Shown in pieces: positions 23,560 to 32,268 of a stretch of 64,000 nt of DNA. The DNA is taken from positions 372,001-436,000 of the forward strand of contig NZ_CP005085.1 of the NCBI RefSeq assembly GCF_001563265.1, written 5' to 3'. Within the stretch, counting starts at the first letter, position 1; each line of letters starts with the position of its first letter. The position numbers and the translations under genes were made by a program. The stretch is from Sphingobium sp. TKS (GTDB lineage: Bacteria > Pseudomonadota > Alphaproteobacteria > Sphingomonadales > Sphingomonadaceae). The notes under the pieces are model-generated. The model was not told the origin of the DNA and searched no databases. It saw only the letters and a list, made by a program, of their open reading frames with translations.

Positions 23560-24439
23560 GGCTCTGTTGCAAAAATCGTGAAGCTTGAGCATGCTTGGCG
23601 GAGATTGGACGGACGGAACGATGACGGATTTCAAGTGGCGCCATTTCCAGGGTGATGTGATCCTGTGGGCGGTGCGCTGGTATTGTCGCTATCCGATCAG
23701 CTATCGCGACCTTGAGGAAATGCTGGCGGAACGCGGCATTTCGGTCGACCATACGACGATCTATCGCTGGGTCCAGTGCTACGCCCCGGAGATGGAGAAG
23801 CGGCTGCGCTGGTTCTGGCGGCGTGGCTTTGATCCGAGCTGGCGCCTGGATGAAACCTACGTCAAGGTGCGGGGCAAGTGGACCTACCTGTACCGGGCAG
23901 TCGACAAGCGGGGCGACACGATCGATTTCTACCTGTCGCCGACCCGCAGCGCCAAGGCAGCGAAGCGGTTCCTGGGCAAGGCCCTGCGAGGCCTGAAGCA
24001 CTGGGAAAAGCCTGCCACGCTCAATACCGACAAAGCGCCGAGCTATGGTGCAGCGATCACCGAATTGAAGCGCGAAGGAAAGCTGGACCGGGAGACGGCC
24101 CACCGGCAGGTGAAGTATCTCAATAACGTGATCGAGGCCGATCACGGAAAGCTCAAGATACTGATCAAGCCGGTGCGCGGTTTCAAATCGATCCCCACGG
24201 CCTATGCCACGATCAAGGGATTCGAAGTCATGCGAGCCCTGCGCAAAGGACAGGCTCGCCCCTGGTGCCTGCAGCCCGGCATCAGGGGCGAGGTGCGCCT
24301 TGTGGAGAGAGCTTTTGGCATTGGGCCCTCGGCGCTGACGGAGGCCATGGGCATGCTCAACCACCATTTCGCAGCAGCCGCCTGATCGGCGCAGAGCGAC
24401 AGCCTACCTCTGACTGCCGCCAATCTTTGCAACAGAGCC
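23560..24439 (+). mobile_element. IS6100 copy 2
   Basis: An 880-bp element with the same 14-bp ends, in the opposite orientation to copies 1 and 3. Flanks GCTTCATG and GAGCCTGT do not match each other or, allowing for orientation, the flanks of the other copies. It separates a truncated integrase from a truncated type III restriction gene. Confidence 0.97.
23621..24385 (+). CDS. tnpA: IS6100 transposase
   Basis: A 254-residue DDE transposase with the same translation as copies 1 and 3, starting MTDFKWRHFQ. The catalytic residues in RLDETYVKV, LNTDKAPSYG and NNVIEADHG are intact. Confidence 0.97.
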   Translation: MTDFKWRHFQGDVILWAVRWYCRYPISYRDLEEMLAERGISVDHTTIYRWVQCYAPEMEKRLRWFWRRGFDPSWRLDETYVKVRGKWTYLYRAVDKRGDTIDFYLSPTRSAKAAKRFLGKALRGLKHWEKPATLNTDKAPSYGAAITELKREGKLDRETAHRQVKYLNNVIEADHGKLKILIKPVRGFKSIPTAYATIKGFEVMRALRKGQARPWCLQPGIRGEVRLVERAFGIGPSALTEAMGMLNHHFAAAA

Positions 24440-26195
24440 GAGCCTGTTCTTCATCGACGCCGTGGATCACTACCGCTCATACGATGAGGACGGAAATGCC
24501 GTGAAAGGCAAATATGCGACGATGTTCGAGGAAGAATATCGCCGCGCCGCCAAGCTTCCCGAATTTTCCAGCCTGTTCAAGGAAGTCGACCTCACGTCCG
24601 AAGCCGAGGACGTGCATGACGGCTATTTCTCCATCGACAAGAACAAGCGCTGGACGGACACCGCCGACAACAATCAGGCGAACCGCGACAGCGCCGAGCG
24701 CGCCTATAACCTCATCATGAAGGACAAGGAAAAGCTCTTGGGCTTCGAGACGAAGCTCAAGTTCATCTTTTCCCACTCCGCCCTGAAAGAGGGCTGGGAC
24801 AATCCCAACGTGTTCCAGATTTGCGCTCTGCGTGAAATCGGCACGGAGCGGGAACGCCGCCAGACCATCGGTCGCGGCCTGCGCCTGTGCGTCAACCAGC
24901 AGGGTGAACGGCTGCGTGGCTTCGAGATCAACACGCTCACGGTGGTCGCGACCGAGAGCTATGAGACCTTCGCCGACAACCTCCAGAAGGAAATCGAGGC
25001 CGACACCGGCATTCGCTTCGGTATCGTCGAGCAGCACCAGTTCGCGGCGATCCCGATCCAGAAGGACGACGGTACGCTCACGATGCTGGGCTTCGAGGAA
25101 TCGACGTCGATCTTTGACTTCCTCAAGGCCGAGCAGATGATCGACGCCAGAGGCAAGGTGCAGGACAAGCTGCGGCAGGCACTGAAGGAGGGGACTCTGA
25201 CCCTCCCGCCTGAATACGCCGCGCATTTGCCGCAGGTGAAAGAAGTCCTGCGCAAGGTCGCTGGCAAGCTCGACATCAAGAATGCCGACGAGCGCGTCAC
25301 GGTCAAAACCCGTCAGGCCGTCCTGCAAAGCGCCGAATTCCAGGCGCTGTGGGAGCGCATCAAGCACAAGACGACCTATCGGGTGCATTTCGACAACGCG
25401 AAGCTGATCGACGATTGCGTCAAGGCCATTGCCGGTGCGCCGCCGATTGCCAAAGCGCGCGTCACCATCCGCAAGGCCGACCTGGCCATCGGGCAGGGCG
25501 GCGTGCTCGCAACCGAAACCTCCACGTCCGGCCCCGTGACCATCGAGGAGGGCGATATCGTCCTGCCCGACGTGCTGACTGATCTTCAGGATCGCACCCA
25601 GCTCACGCGGCGCAGTCTCGTCACCATCCTGACCGAGAGCGGCAGGCTGTCGGATTTCAAGCGCAATCCGCAAGCCTTCATCGAGCTGGCCGCCGAGGTT
25701 ATCAACCGCACCAAGCGGTTGGCTCTCGTCGATGGCATCAAATATCAGCGCGTCGGCGTCGATACCTTCTATGCGCAGGAGCTGTTCGAGCAGGAGGAGC
25801 TGACCGGCTACCTTAAGAACATGCTCAAGGACACACAGAAATCCGTGTTCGAGCATGTTGTCTATGACTCGGGCGGCGTCGAGCGCACTTTCGCCGAACA
25901 GCTCGAAAAGAACGAGGCCGTGAAGGTTTACGCCAAGCTCCCCGGCTGGTTCAAAGTGCCGACGCCGCTTGGAACCTACAATCCCGATTGGGCGGTTCTC
26001 GTGCAGATGGATGGCGAGGAACGCCTTTATTTCGTCGTCGAAACTAAGGGCAGCCTGTTCGCGGATGATCTGCGGGACAACGAAGCGGCAAAGATCGCTT
26101 GCGGAGAGGCACATTTCAAAGCTCTGGCGATCAACCAAAATCCGGCCCGTTACGTCAAGGCCACCAGGATAAATGACCTCATGGAACATAGCTGA
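24440..26195 (+). pseudogene. res: Type III restriction enzyme Res subunit, 5'-truncated
   Basis: About 584 C-terminal residues of a Res subunit; the frame is open to the IS6100 edge. The second RecA-like domain is visible with SALKEGWDNPNVFQIC and the arginine-finger motif ERRQTIGRGLRLCVN. The C-terminus has a PD-(D/E)xK nuclease (GTYNPDWAVL and FVVETKGS). The DEAD-box helicase motor domain 1 and Walker A are missing, and no Mod methylase is in the window, so restriction should be lost. Confidence 0.9.
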
Positions 26196-26200
26196 ACTTA

Positions 26201-26236
26201 TTGGCCTCGCGAACGACAGCGTCTTCTCGAGGCCAA
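26201..26236 (+). terminator. Hairpin after the res fragment
   Basis: TTGGCCTCG (26201-26209) pairs with CGAGGCCAA (26228-26236), 6 bp after the res stop codon. It is followed by an AT-rich stretch with several TTATC words (26250-26300), likely the start of another transcription unit. Confidence 0.5.
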
Positions 26237-26315
26237 ATTCGCGAAGCTTAACATAAGTAACATTATCAACCTTTTATCGTTTTATATCAATCATTTATCA
26301 TCCGACGAGCAAGGG

Positions 26316-26519
26316 TCATTCCGGTGAATTGATATCCGCCCAATAGGTGATCTCCTCGAAAAGGTGCATGCCTTCCGGATCTTCCCATCCCTTACGCCCG
26401 TCATCCCACCGGCCGATTACGGGACGATCTCCTTCCCAGAGCAGCATGAGGCGACCGTCTTTTCGGTCGTCGGGCATCGCGCCAATCGGGTCCCACGGGA
26501 TGTATTTCGCTGTGATCAC
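26316..26519 (-). CDS. Hypothetical small protein (67 aa)
   Basis: A 67-residue acidic, Trp-rich protein (AKYIPWDPIGAMPDDRKDGR, GDRPVIGRWDDGRKGWEDPE). The frame is open to an ATG at 26585, but the GTG at 26519 is chosen because AGGAG lies 7 nt before it and the protein-like sequence begins there. No recognised family. Confidence 0.55.
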   Translation of the reverse strand: MITAKYIPWDPIGAMPDDRKDGRLMLLWEGDRPVIGRWDDGRKGWEDPEGMHLFEEITYWADINSPE

Positions 26520-26707
26520 GCAAAATCTCCTCGCATGCCGGCGGCGCGCGAGTTCATTCACGCTGCGCTGCTCCAGCAACGGCATTGAAGATCGAATCGA
26601 CGATGTCTAGAAATAAAGTGCCCCGACGGTTTGCAAAGCAGGGACCGCCGGGGGATACCCAGCTCATATGGCGCAAGGGTGCCTAAAAATCAAGTGAAAA
26701 GGTTCCC

Positions 26708-27385
26708 GTGCCAACATTCGTTCATGCCTTGTCCGCTGACCGCTTCGACACTTATCTGAAGTGGGCCGGAGCCGATCAGACGCTCGCAGAGCGCCTGTAC
26801 ACCTATAATGTGCAGCTTTCCGCAGCCCTCTATGGCCCTCTACACATGCTCGAGGTCGTGCTGCGTAACATGGCGGACGCGCGGCTTGCGGCCCAACATG
26901 GCGCCGCCTGGATCGACGATCCTGCGATCCTTGTGACGAACTATCAGACGGGCGCAATCGCAAAAGCACGGCAAACGCTGCAGAAAGACGGGAAGGCAGC
27001 GACCCGTCCGCAGATCGTAGCGGAGTTGAACTTCGGCTTCTGGGCGTCACTCTTCGGCCCCAAGTCACACCACCTCTGGCAAAGCCTGCGACCCATCTTT
27101 CAGGCCAAAGGCGTACAGCGCGGTGTGATCGCGCGGGACTTGCGCGACCTGCGTATATTGCGCAACCGCGTCGCCCACTATGAACCCATCATCGCGCTTC
27201 CGCTCGCGCAGCGCTATGCGAGTATCACGACCTTGACGGGCTGGCTGTCTCCAAGCGCCGCGACATGGATCGCCAAGTATTCGACATGGCCGACACTTTA
27301 TCCGGCCGTACCCATCCTTGTGCCCGACCCTGCATCTGGAGATTTGCTGGTGGCGCCAGCGGCGCTACCCTTTCTCCCTGCATGA
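26708..27385 (+). CDS. Abi-family HEPN protein (candidate RNase)
   Basis: A 225-residue helical protein of the Abi (abortive infection) type, starting at a GTG. The HEPN signature RNRVAH lies at residues 152-157 in LRILRNRVAHYEP, with the family features YNVQLSAALYGPLHMLEVVL and LNFGFWASLF earlier. HEPN proteins of this class are often metal-independent RNases that act on phage infection. It converges on a DUF6088 gene and the two coding ends overlap by 21 bp. Confidence 0.8.
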   Translation: MPTFVHALSADRFDTYLKWAGADQTLAERLYTYNVQLSAALYGPLHMLEVVLRNMADARLAAQHGAAWIDDPAILVTNYQTGAIAKARQTLQKDGKAATRPQIVAELNFGFWASLFGPKSHHLWQSLRPIFQAKGVQRGVIARDLRDLRILRNRVAHYEPIIALPLAQRYASITTLTGWLSPSAATWIAKYSTWPTLYPAVPILVPDPASGDLLVAPAALPFLPA

Positions 27386-27997
27386 CCTATCTCTCCGCGA
27401 CGCCTGGATCTTGAGGACAATGTCGCCCATCCAGCCCGGCATGGCCGAGCGGGCCGCGACCAGCGCGCGCGTACCGGCATCGTCGAGGCGCGCGGCGAAG
27501 CGCCCGATCACATCCGCGTCGATATTGCCCTTCCCTAGATGCGCGAGCGCCTGGACGATCGCATTCACAGACTCCGGCGCGTCGAGCACCGGCGCGCGGC
27601 TGTGCTTCAAGGTAACGCTGCGGCCGCCAGCCTTGGCGGTGCGGGTGCGGCCGCTGGTGGCGTAGCTCACCCGGGCGGGCACCTGCGTCGAGATACCAAG
27701 GCTATTGGCCGCCGCCGCTCCCGACGGCGCGAGCGCATCGCCGCTCTGCGCGGAGAGCGCCTGGGCCAGCTGCCCGGGATCCGGGCTCAGGGCACCAAGC
27801 TTGTCATGCTGGCGGGGATAGTCGTAGAGACCGCGGCCGATCCGACGGATGTCACCGGCATGCGCGAGACGCGACAGCGCCATGTCGACCGAGCCGCGCG
27901 TACCGAAGTCGACGAACTGCTTGGGCGTAAACACCCAGCCACAGCCCTTGCCGCGCACACGCTTCATAATCCGGTCAGCCACCGCAGACATGTCCAT
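27365..27997 (-). CDS. DUF6088 / AbiEi-like antitoxin-type regulator
   Basis: A 210-residue protein with an N-terminal winged-helix (VFTPKQFVDFGTRGSVDMAL, SRLAHAGDIRRIGRGLYDYP) and the AbiEi-like second domain (SGAAAANSLGISTQVPARVS). Such proteins act as antitoxins and autorepressors for AbiEii-type nucleotidyltransferase toxins. No AbiEii gene is adjacent; instead it is convergent with a HEPN protein. A 7-bp inverted repeat lies just upstream of its start. Confidence 0.78.
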   Translation of the reverse strand: MDMSAVADRIMKRVRGKGCGWVFTPKQFVDFGTRGSVDMALSRLAHAGDIRRIGRGLYDYPRQHDKLGALSPDPGQLAQALSAQSGDALAPSGAAAANSLGISTQVPARVSYATSGRTRTAKAGGRSVTLKHSRAPVLDAPESVNAIVQALAHLGKGNIDADVIGRFAARLDDAGTRALVAARSAMPGWMGDIVLKIQASRRDRSCREKG

Positions 27998-28007
27998 GCT
28001 CCTGTCT

Positions 28008-28037
28008 GTTAGATAGTAGCATGGTTTTTTCTAACAA
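28008..28037. promoter_or_regulatory. Candidate operator of the DUF6088 gene
   Basis: TGTTAGA (28008-28014) and TCTAACA (28031-28037) form a perfect 7-bp inverted repeat 10 bp upstream of the DUF6088 ATG. AbiEi-type antitoxins repress their own promoters through inverted repeats, so autoregulation is a reasonable inference. Confidence 0.45.
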
Positions 28038-28136
28038 GCCATGGCCACAGAAAGCGCCAGTTCTCTCGATTTTCCAAGACATTCCAGCACATGGTAGTGG
28101 GAGCATCCCTTCGCAAGATCAACCGCCCCATGCAAA

Positions 28137-29243
28137 TCAACGCTCCCGCCCACGCTCCGGCGCTGGCCGCTCGGGACCAGCTCCACCCTCCAGCTCGCGC
28201 GCCGGCTCTGTCGCTTGCCGCCCCTGCATCATCTCGCGGGCCAGGGCCAGACGTCGGGAGACCGCCGGCGGCATAGCCGCCAGGAAACCCGCAATTTCGT
28301 CGGAAAGCGCCTGGTCGTCGGCCTCGCCGGTGCGTGCAAGCGCCACTGCCGCCTCCGCATAAGCACCGCGTATCTGCTTCTGGCGAACCAGCGCCATCAC
28401 GTCTTGCGGCCGCCGTTCCTCATCGCGCGCGCGCGCAAAGGCCCGAGCGCGCAGCACGTTGAGTTCATCCATATTGAGCCGGCGCCCCTCCTGACCGATC
28501 CGAGCATCGAGATGCAGCGCTGCTGAGCGCACACGCTTTTGAACGTGACCGCGTGCGCGTCTGGGCGTCGCCTCAGCCGCGATGCCGCGCACCCGTAGCT
28601 CATGCGCGAATGTCTCTCGCATATGATGGAGGTCGGCCTTGCGCGGATTGAACCGCGTGCCGTCCGCACCTTCGGTGGCCACCGTCAGATGGACATGCGG
28701 ATGATCGGTATCTGTATGGAGCGCCAGCATATAGGCGTGATTGTCCTCGAACAGGATCCGGGCGAACGCCTGGGCGGCGTCCTGCAGCGTCTCGGGATCG
28801 GTCGAACCGCCGGGCATGGAGAGGACCAGCGACAGCGAGGTCGGCCGATCGCGGCCATGCTCGTTCATCGCCTCGTCGAGCATGGTCCAGTCCTGCGCAA
28901 TCTCCTTCAGGCGCTTGGGATCGTCAATGATCTCACCCTCGCTCGAGCGCACCGCGAGCTTCCCGTGCCGAGCAACATAGTCGAAATGCTCGGATAGATG
29001 ATGCGCGCCATATTGCTTGCCCGAGACCTTGACCATGACCTCCGGGGCCTTGCGCACGATCCGCTCGAGCTTGGCCCGAGCCTCGGACTGGCTCAGCGGC
29101 GCGGCGCGCGCCTGCCCTCCCCGGCCCGATCCGCCCCGTCCGACGCGCACATAAGCCCCCCGCAGTATCCGTTTCCCACCGGTGGGCGGCCGCCATGCCT
29201 CCATGAGGCTGGGCAGCGGCAGGATGCCCTCCTCCTCAAGCAT
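28137..29243 (-). CDS. Relaxase, VirD2/MobA-like nuclease domain
   Basis: A 368-residue protein with the histidine metal-binding motif DTDHPHVHLTVATEG, preceded by SKQYGAHHLSEHFDYVAR-like sequence (KQYGAHHLSEHFDYVAR) and followed by a helical Arg-rich tail ending PERGRER. The family nicks oriT in mobilisable plasmids. It is unrelated in layout to TraA, so it comes from another plasmid. IS6100 copy 3 starts 12 bp before the ATG and has removed the native promoter; a TTG one codon upstream exists and N-terminal truncation is possible. Confidence 0.8.
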   Translation of the reverse strand: MLEEEGILPLPSLMEAWRPPTGGKRILRGAYVRVGRGGSGRGGQARAAPLSQSEARAKLERIVRKAPEVMVKVSGKQYGAHHLSEHFDYVARHGKLAVRSSEGEIIDDPKRLKEIAQDWTMLDEAMNEHGRDRPTSLSLVLSMPGGSTDPETLQDAAQAFARILFEDNHAYMLALHTDTDHPHVHLTVATEGADGTRFNPRKADLHHMRETFAHELRVRGIAAEATPRRARGHVQKRVRSAALHLDARIGQEGRRLNMDELNVLRARAFARARDEERRPQDVMALVRQKQIRGAYAEAAVALARTGEADDQALSDEIAGFLAAMPPAVSRRLALAREMMQGRQATEPARELEGGAGPERPAPERGRER

Positions 29244-29255
29244 CAAGGCTGTCCC

Positions 29256-30135
29256 GGCTCTGTTGCAAAGATTGGCGGCAGTCAGAGGTAGGCTGTCGCT
29301 CTGCGCCGATCAGGCGGCTGCTGCGAAATGGTGGTTGAGCATGCCCATGGCCTCCGTCAGCGCCGAGGGCCCAATGCCAAAAGCTCTCTCCACAAGGCGC
29401 ACCTCGCCCCTGATGCCGGGCTGCAGGCACCAGGGGCGAGCCTGTCCTTTGCGCAGGGCTCGCATGACTTCGAATCCCTTGATCGTGGCATAGGCCGTGG
29501 GGATCGATTTGAAACCGCGCACCGGCTTGATCAGTATCTTGAGCTTTCCGTGATCGGCCTCGATCACGTTATTGAGATACTTCACCTGCCGGTGGGCCGT
29601 CTCCCGGTCCAGCTTTCCTTCGCGCTTCAATTCGGTGATCGCTGCACCATAGCTCGGCGCTTTGTCGGTATTGAGCGTGGCAGGCTTTTCCCAGTGCTTC
29701 AGGCCTCGCAGGGCCTTGCCCAGGAACCGCTTCGCTGCCTTGGCGCTGCGGGTCGGCGACAGGTAGAAATCGATCGTGTCGCCCCGCTTGTCGACTGCCC
29801 GGTACAGGTAGGTCCACTTGCCCCGCACCTTGACGTAGGTTTCATCCAGGCGCCAGCTCGGATCAAAGCCACGCCGCCAGAACCAGCGCAGCCGCTTCTC
29901 CATCTCCGGGGCGTAGCACTGGACCCAGCGATAGATCGTCGTATGGTCGACCGAAATGCCGCGTTCCGCCAGCATTTCCTCAAGGTCGCGATAGCTGATC
30001 GGATAGCGACAATACCAGCGCACCGCCCACAGGATCACATCACCCTGGAAATGGCGCCACTTGAAATCCGTCATCGTTCCGTCCGTCCAATCTCCGCCAA
30101 GCATGCTCAAGCTTCACGATTTTTGCAACAGAGCC
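29256..30135 (-). mobile_element. IS6100 copy 3
   Basis: An 880-bp element, same orientation as copy 1. Flanks GCTGTCCC and CGCAGGCC are not a duplication. It lies between the relaxase start and the broken end of a luxR gene. Confidence 0.97.
29310..30074 (-). CDS. tnpA: IS6100 transposase
   Basis: A 254-residue transposase with the same translation as copies 1 and 2, apparently intact. Confidence 0.97.
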   Translation of the reverse strand: MTDFKWRHFQGDVILWAVRWYCRYPISYRDLEEMLAERGISVDHTTIYRWVQCYAPEMEKRLRWFWRRGFDPSWRLDETYVKVRGKWTYLYRAVDKRGDTIDFYLSPTRSAKAAKRFLGKALRGLKHWEKPATLNTDKAPSYGAAITELKREGKLDRETAHRQVKYLNNVIEADHGKLKILIKPVRGFKSIPTAYATIKGFEVMRALRKGQARPWCLQPGIRGEVRLVERAFGIGPSALTEAMGMLNHHFAAAA

Positions 30136-30688
30136 CGCAGGCCAATGGCCCTGCCCTTTCGCCAAGCAGCTCGCGCGCCCGATCATAAGCGACCGAGCCG
30201 AGCAGACGGGCGGTCAGAACCTCTTCTGCACTCAGCGGCTCGTCGCGTGATCGGGCCGCAGTGAAGATCGCCTCGGGCTCGCCCGGGGTCCGGATCGGCA
30301 AACTGTAGCCCGATGCAAGGTCATGATCCCGGGCGCGGTCAAGGATGCCTCGCTGGCGCGGCGTGAGCTCCAGCACGTCGCCGACACGGTCCCAGGCCAG
30401 TCCAGAGGGCGTACGTGCGCAGGCCGCATGGATGGGATCTTCGAGATAATGGCGCTCTTCGAGCACTTCCTCGAGCCAGGCCGACGGATAGGTTGTGAGG
30501 AACAGGCTTTGCTCGTCGCCGCGCCGAAGGTCGATATTGTGAAGCAGCGTGAACCAGCGGAAGCCAAGATCGCGCACGGCGGCATCGATCGTGCCATGCA
30601 GATCGCCAAGGGTTTCAGCACGCTGACAGTCCGTCGCAAAGCGCGTGAGATCATCAAGGCGGCCGCAGTCTTTTATCCTGTTCGCCAT
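30136..30688 (-). pseudogene. LuxR-family autoinducer-binding domain, DNA-binding end lost
   Basis: About 184 residues from MANRIKDCGRLDDLTRFATD (an ATG at 30730 is also in frame). The acyl-homoserine-lactone-binding fold is readable: DLGFRWFTLLHNIDLR, TTYPSAWLEEVLEERHYLED, PIHAACARTPSGLAWD and SGYSLPIRTPGEPEAIFT. The C-terminal LuxR helix-turn-helix is replaced by IS6100 sequence, which adds a few residues before a stop. It may still bind signal or dimerise. Confidence 0.85.
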
Positions 30689-30804
30689 AGGCGACGGAAG
30701 CTCGTTCGCGAGGAGACGGCTCGTCCACACCTAAGCGGCGAGCGCCATGATTATCAGGATGAGTTGAGAACGATTCGCAACAATCTACGATTAGAATGGA
30801 TCGC

Positions 30805-30838
30805 CTATGACACTTTATCCGCCGGCAAAGTGTCATAG
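30805..30838. promoter_or_regulatory. Perfect 12-bp inverted repeat between divergent genes
   Basis: CTATGACACTTT (30805-30816) and AAAGTGTCATAG (30827-30838) are perfect inverted repeats with a 10-bp spacer. The site lies between the leftward luxR remnant and the rightward winged-helix-like gene. No T-run follows, so an operator or partition/replication site is more likely than a terminator. Confidence 0.55.
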
Positions 30839-30909
30839 CTGACAACCCGTCTGTGGCCGCCGATTTGGGATTCACATTGATCCTGCTTTGTGCTTGATTC
30901 CATCATGTT

Positions 30910-31479
30910 ATGTTTCATGCAGGCAAGCCTCTTGAACCCTCCATTGGCTGTGATGTCGCGGCCGTGCTCGAGACGCTGGCGACCGTATCGAGCCGGCCCC
31001 GTTATGCCTTCATGCTGCTCAACCTGATCGCCCAGGTGGCGGGGCCAGATGGAAGCGCCGGTCCCTGGGTCAGGCGGAACGATGGGCTCGTTTCCCTGCG
31101 CGATTGGCTATGCGACGCATTGACCCCGATGGCCCAGCGTGGTCCGCGCAGCATTACGCTGGCCGAGCGGGTCGAGAGCGACCTCGCTAGAAACGGACTG
31201 CTCCCCGGCGATCCGGAGAAAAGGCGCGGCGTGATCGCGGAGGAAATGCGGGCACGCATTCGCACAGCCGGCAAGAGTAATCTCAGTCGCGCCGTTTCCG
31301 AACTGGTGAATGCAGGCCTGCTCCGCCGACATTATCAGGGCTATCGCGTCGACCATCGGAACCGTGGCGGCCAGCGCCACGCCGTCTATACCTTGATCGG
31401 CGATGCTCTGCGTCTAGTGCCGGGCATCAGCTCCACACCGAATCTGCCCGTGCAAGGCGAACTTGCCCTCCCAAGATGA
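30910..31479 (+). CDS. Winged-helix-like protein of unknown role
   Basis: A 189-residue protein. The second half reads like a winged-helix DNA-binding unit (GKSNLSRAVSELVNAGLLRR, then YRVDHRNRGGQRHAVYTLIG with the wing). The first half is helical (AVLETLATVSSRPRYAFMLL). It could be a plasmid replication or transfer regulator, but nothing fixes its role. The 12-bp inverted repeat upstream is a candidate binding site. Its end overlaps the convergent methyltransferase frame by 66 bp. Confidence 0.65.
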   Translation: MFHAGKPLEPSIGCDVAAVLETLATVSSRPRYAFMLLNLIAQVAGPDGSAGPWVRRNDGLVSLRDWLCDALTPMAQRGPRSITLAERVESDLARNGLLPGDPEKRRGVIAEEMRARIRTAGKSNLSRAVSELVNAGLLRRHYQGYRVDHRNRGGQRHAVYTLIGDALRLVPGISSTPNLPVQGELALPR

Positions 31480-32268
31480 TTGCGCAGTCGAACCGGGATT
31501 GCTGCAGTAGTGTGCTGTGAGGTCGGGTAACGATGTCCGAATAATAAGGCCAGTCAGAACGTCAGCATTGACCTTGCCGGCAATTACATCAGCCATTCCC
31601 GTCAAGGATCGCCATGGCCTTCTTCGACGCGAATGGATTGTCAGATTCGGAATGAAGCCGGGCACGCGAGCCATATAATCGCGGTAAACCTCGCCGAAGT
31701 TGGCTAGCGCCTCCTTTTCCTCATGCCGAGCCAGCCGAATATACATCACGACGAGCACCGGAAACATAGCAAGGGTCAAAAGGGTCGGCCATTGTAGCAA
31801 AAAGCCGAGCATGACGAGAATGAAGCCGACATATTGCGGGTGCCGGATCCGGGCATAAATCCCAGTAAGGGCCAATTGGTGTTTGCGCTGACTCAAGTGA
31901 AGGGCCGTCCATGCAACCGAGATCAGCCAGTAACCCACGCCGATCAGCACAAAGCTGGCGATGTGGAATGGACCGTAATGGGGATTAACTCGCCAGCCGA
32001 ACATCATCTCCAGGAGATGTCCAGCATCGTGGCTCCACCAGTCGACAGCGGGGAAATACGACTGGAGCCACCCCGAAAGCACGAAGATCGTGAGCGGGAA
32101 GCCATACATTTCCGCGAAGAGCGCTATGATGAAAGCGCTGAACGCCCCCAAACTGCGCCAGTCTCGTTTAGTTGCCGGCTTGAAGAAGCTGAACGCAAAG
32201 AGGATGAAAACGGCGGCGTTAACCAGCGCGAGCCCCCACAGACCATAGCCATAGTCGGCGTGCGTCAT
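31414..32268 (-). CDS. Isoprenylcysteine carboxyl methyltransferase-family membrane protein
   Basis: A 284-residue polytopic protein with about five membrane segments and the SAM-binding signature GIYARIRHPQYVGFILVMLG, then RLARHEEKEALANFGEVYRD, as in ICMT/NnrU-like methyltransferases. The conserved domain ends near residue 215. The last 60 or so residues look unrelated and overlap the convergent gene, so the true 3' end has probably been replaced at a junction. It is coupled by ATGA to the DUF2933 gene; such pairs occur with heavy-metal genes. Confidence 0.8.
   Translation of the reverse strand: MTHADYGYGLWGLALVNAAVFILFAFSFFKPATKRDWRSLGAFSAFIIALFAEMYGFPLTIFVLSGWLQSYFPAVDWWSHDAGHLLEMMFGWRVNPHYGPFHIASFVLIGVGYWLISVAWTALHLSQRKHQLALTGIYARIRHPQYVGFILVMLGFLLQWPTLLTLAMFPVLVVMYIRLARHEEKEALANFGEVYRDYMARVPGFIPNLTIHSRRRRPWRSLTGMADVIAGKVNADVLTGLIIRTSLPDLTAHYCSNPGSTAQSSWEGKFALHGQIRCGADARH

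Noticed and set aside
24477..26189. A 570-residue open frame on the minus strand
   Set aside because: It is the exact antisense of the res fragment, which has clear helicase and nuclease motifs; the antisense protein has no recognisable domain.
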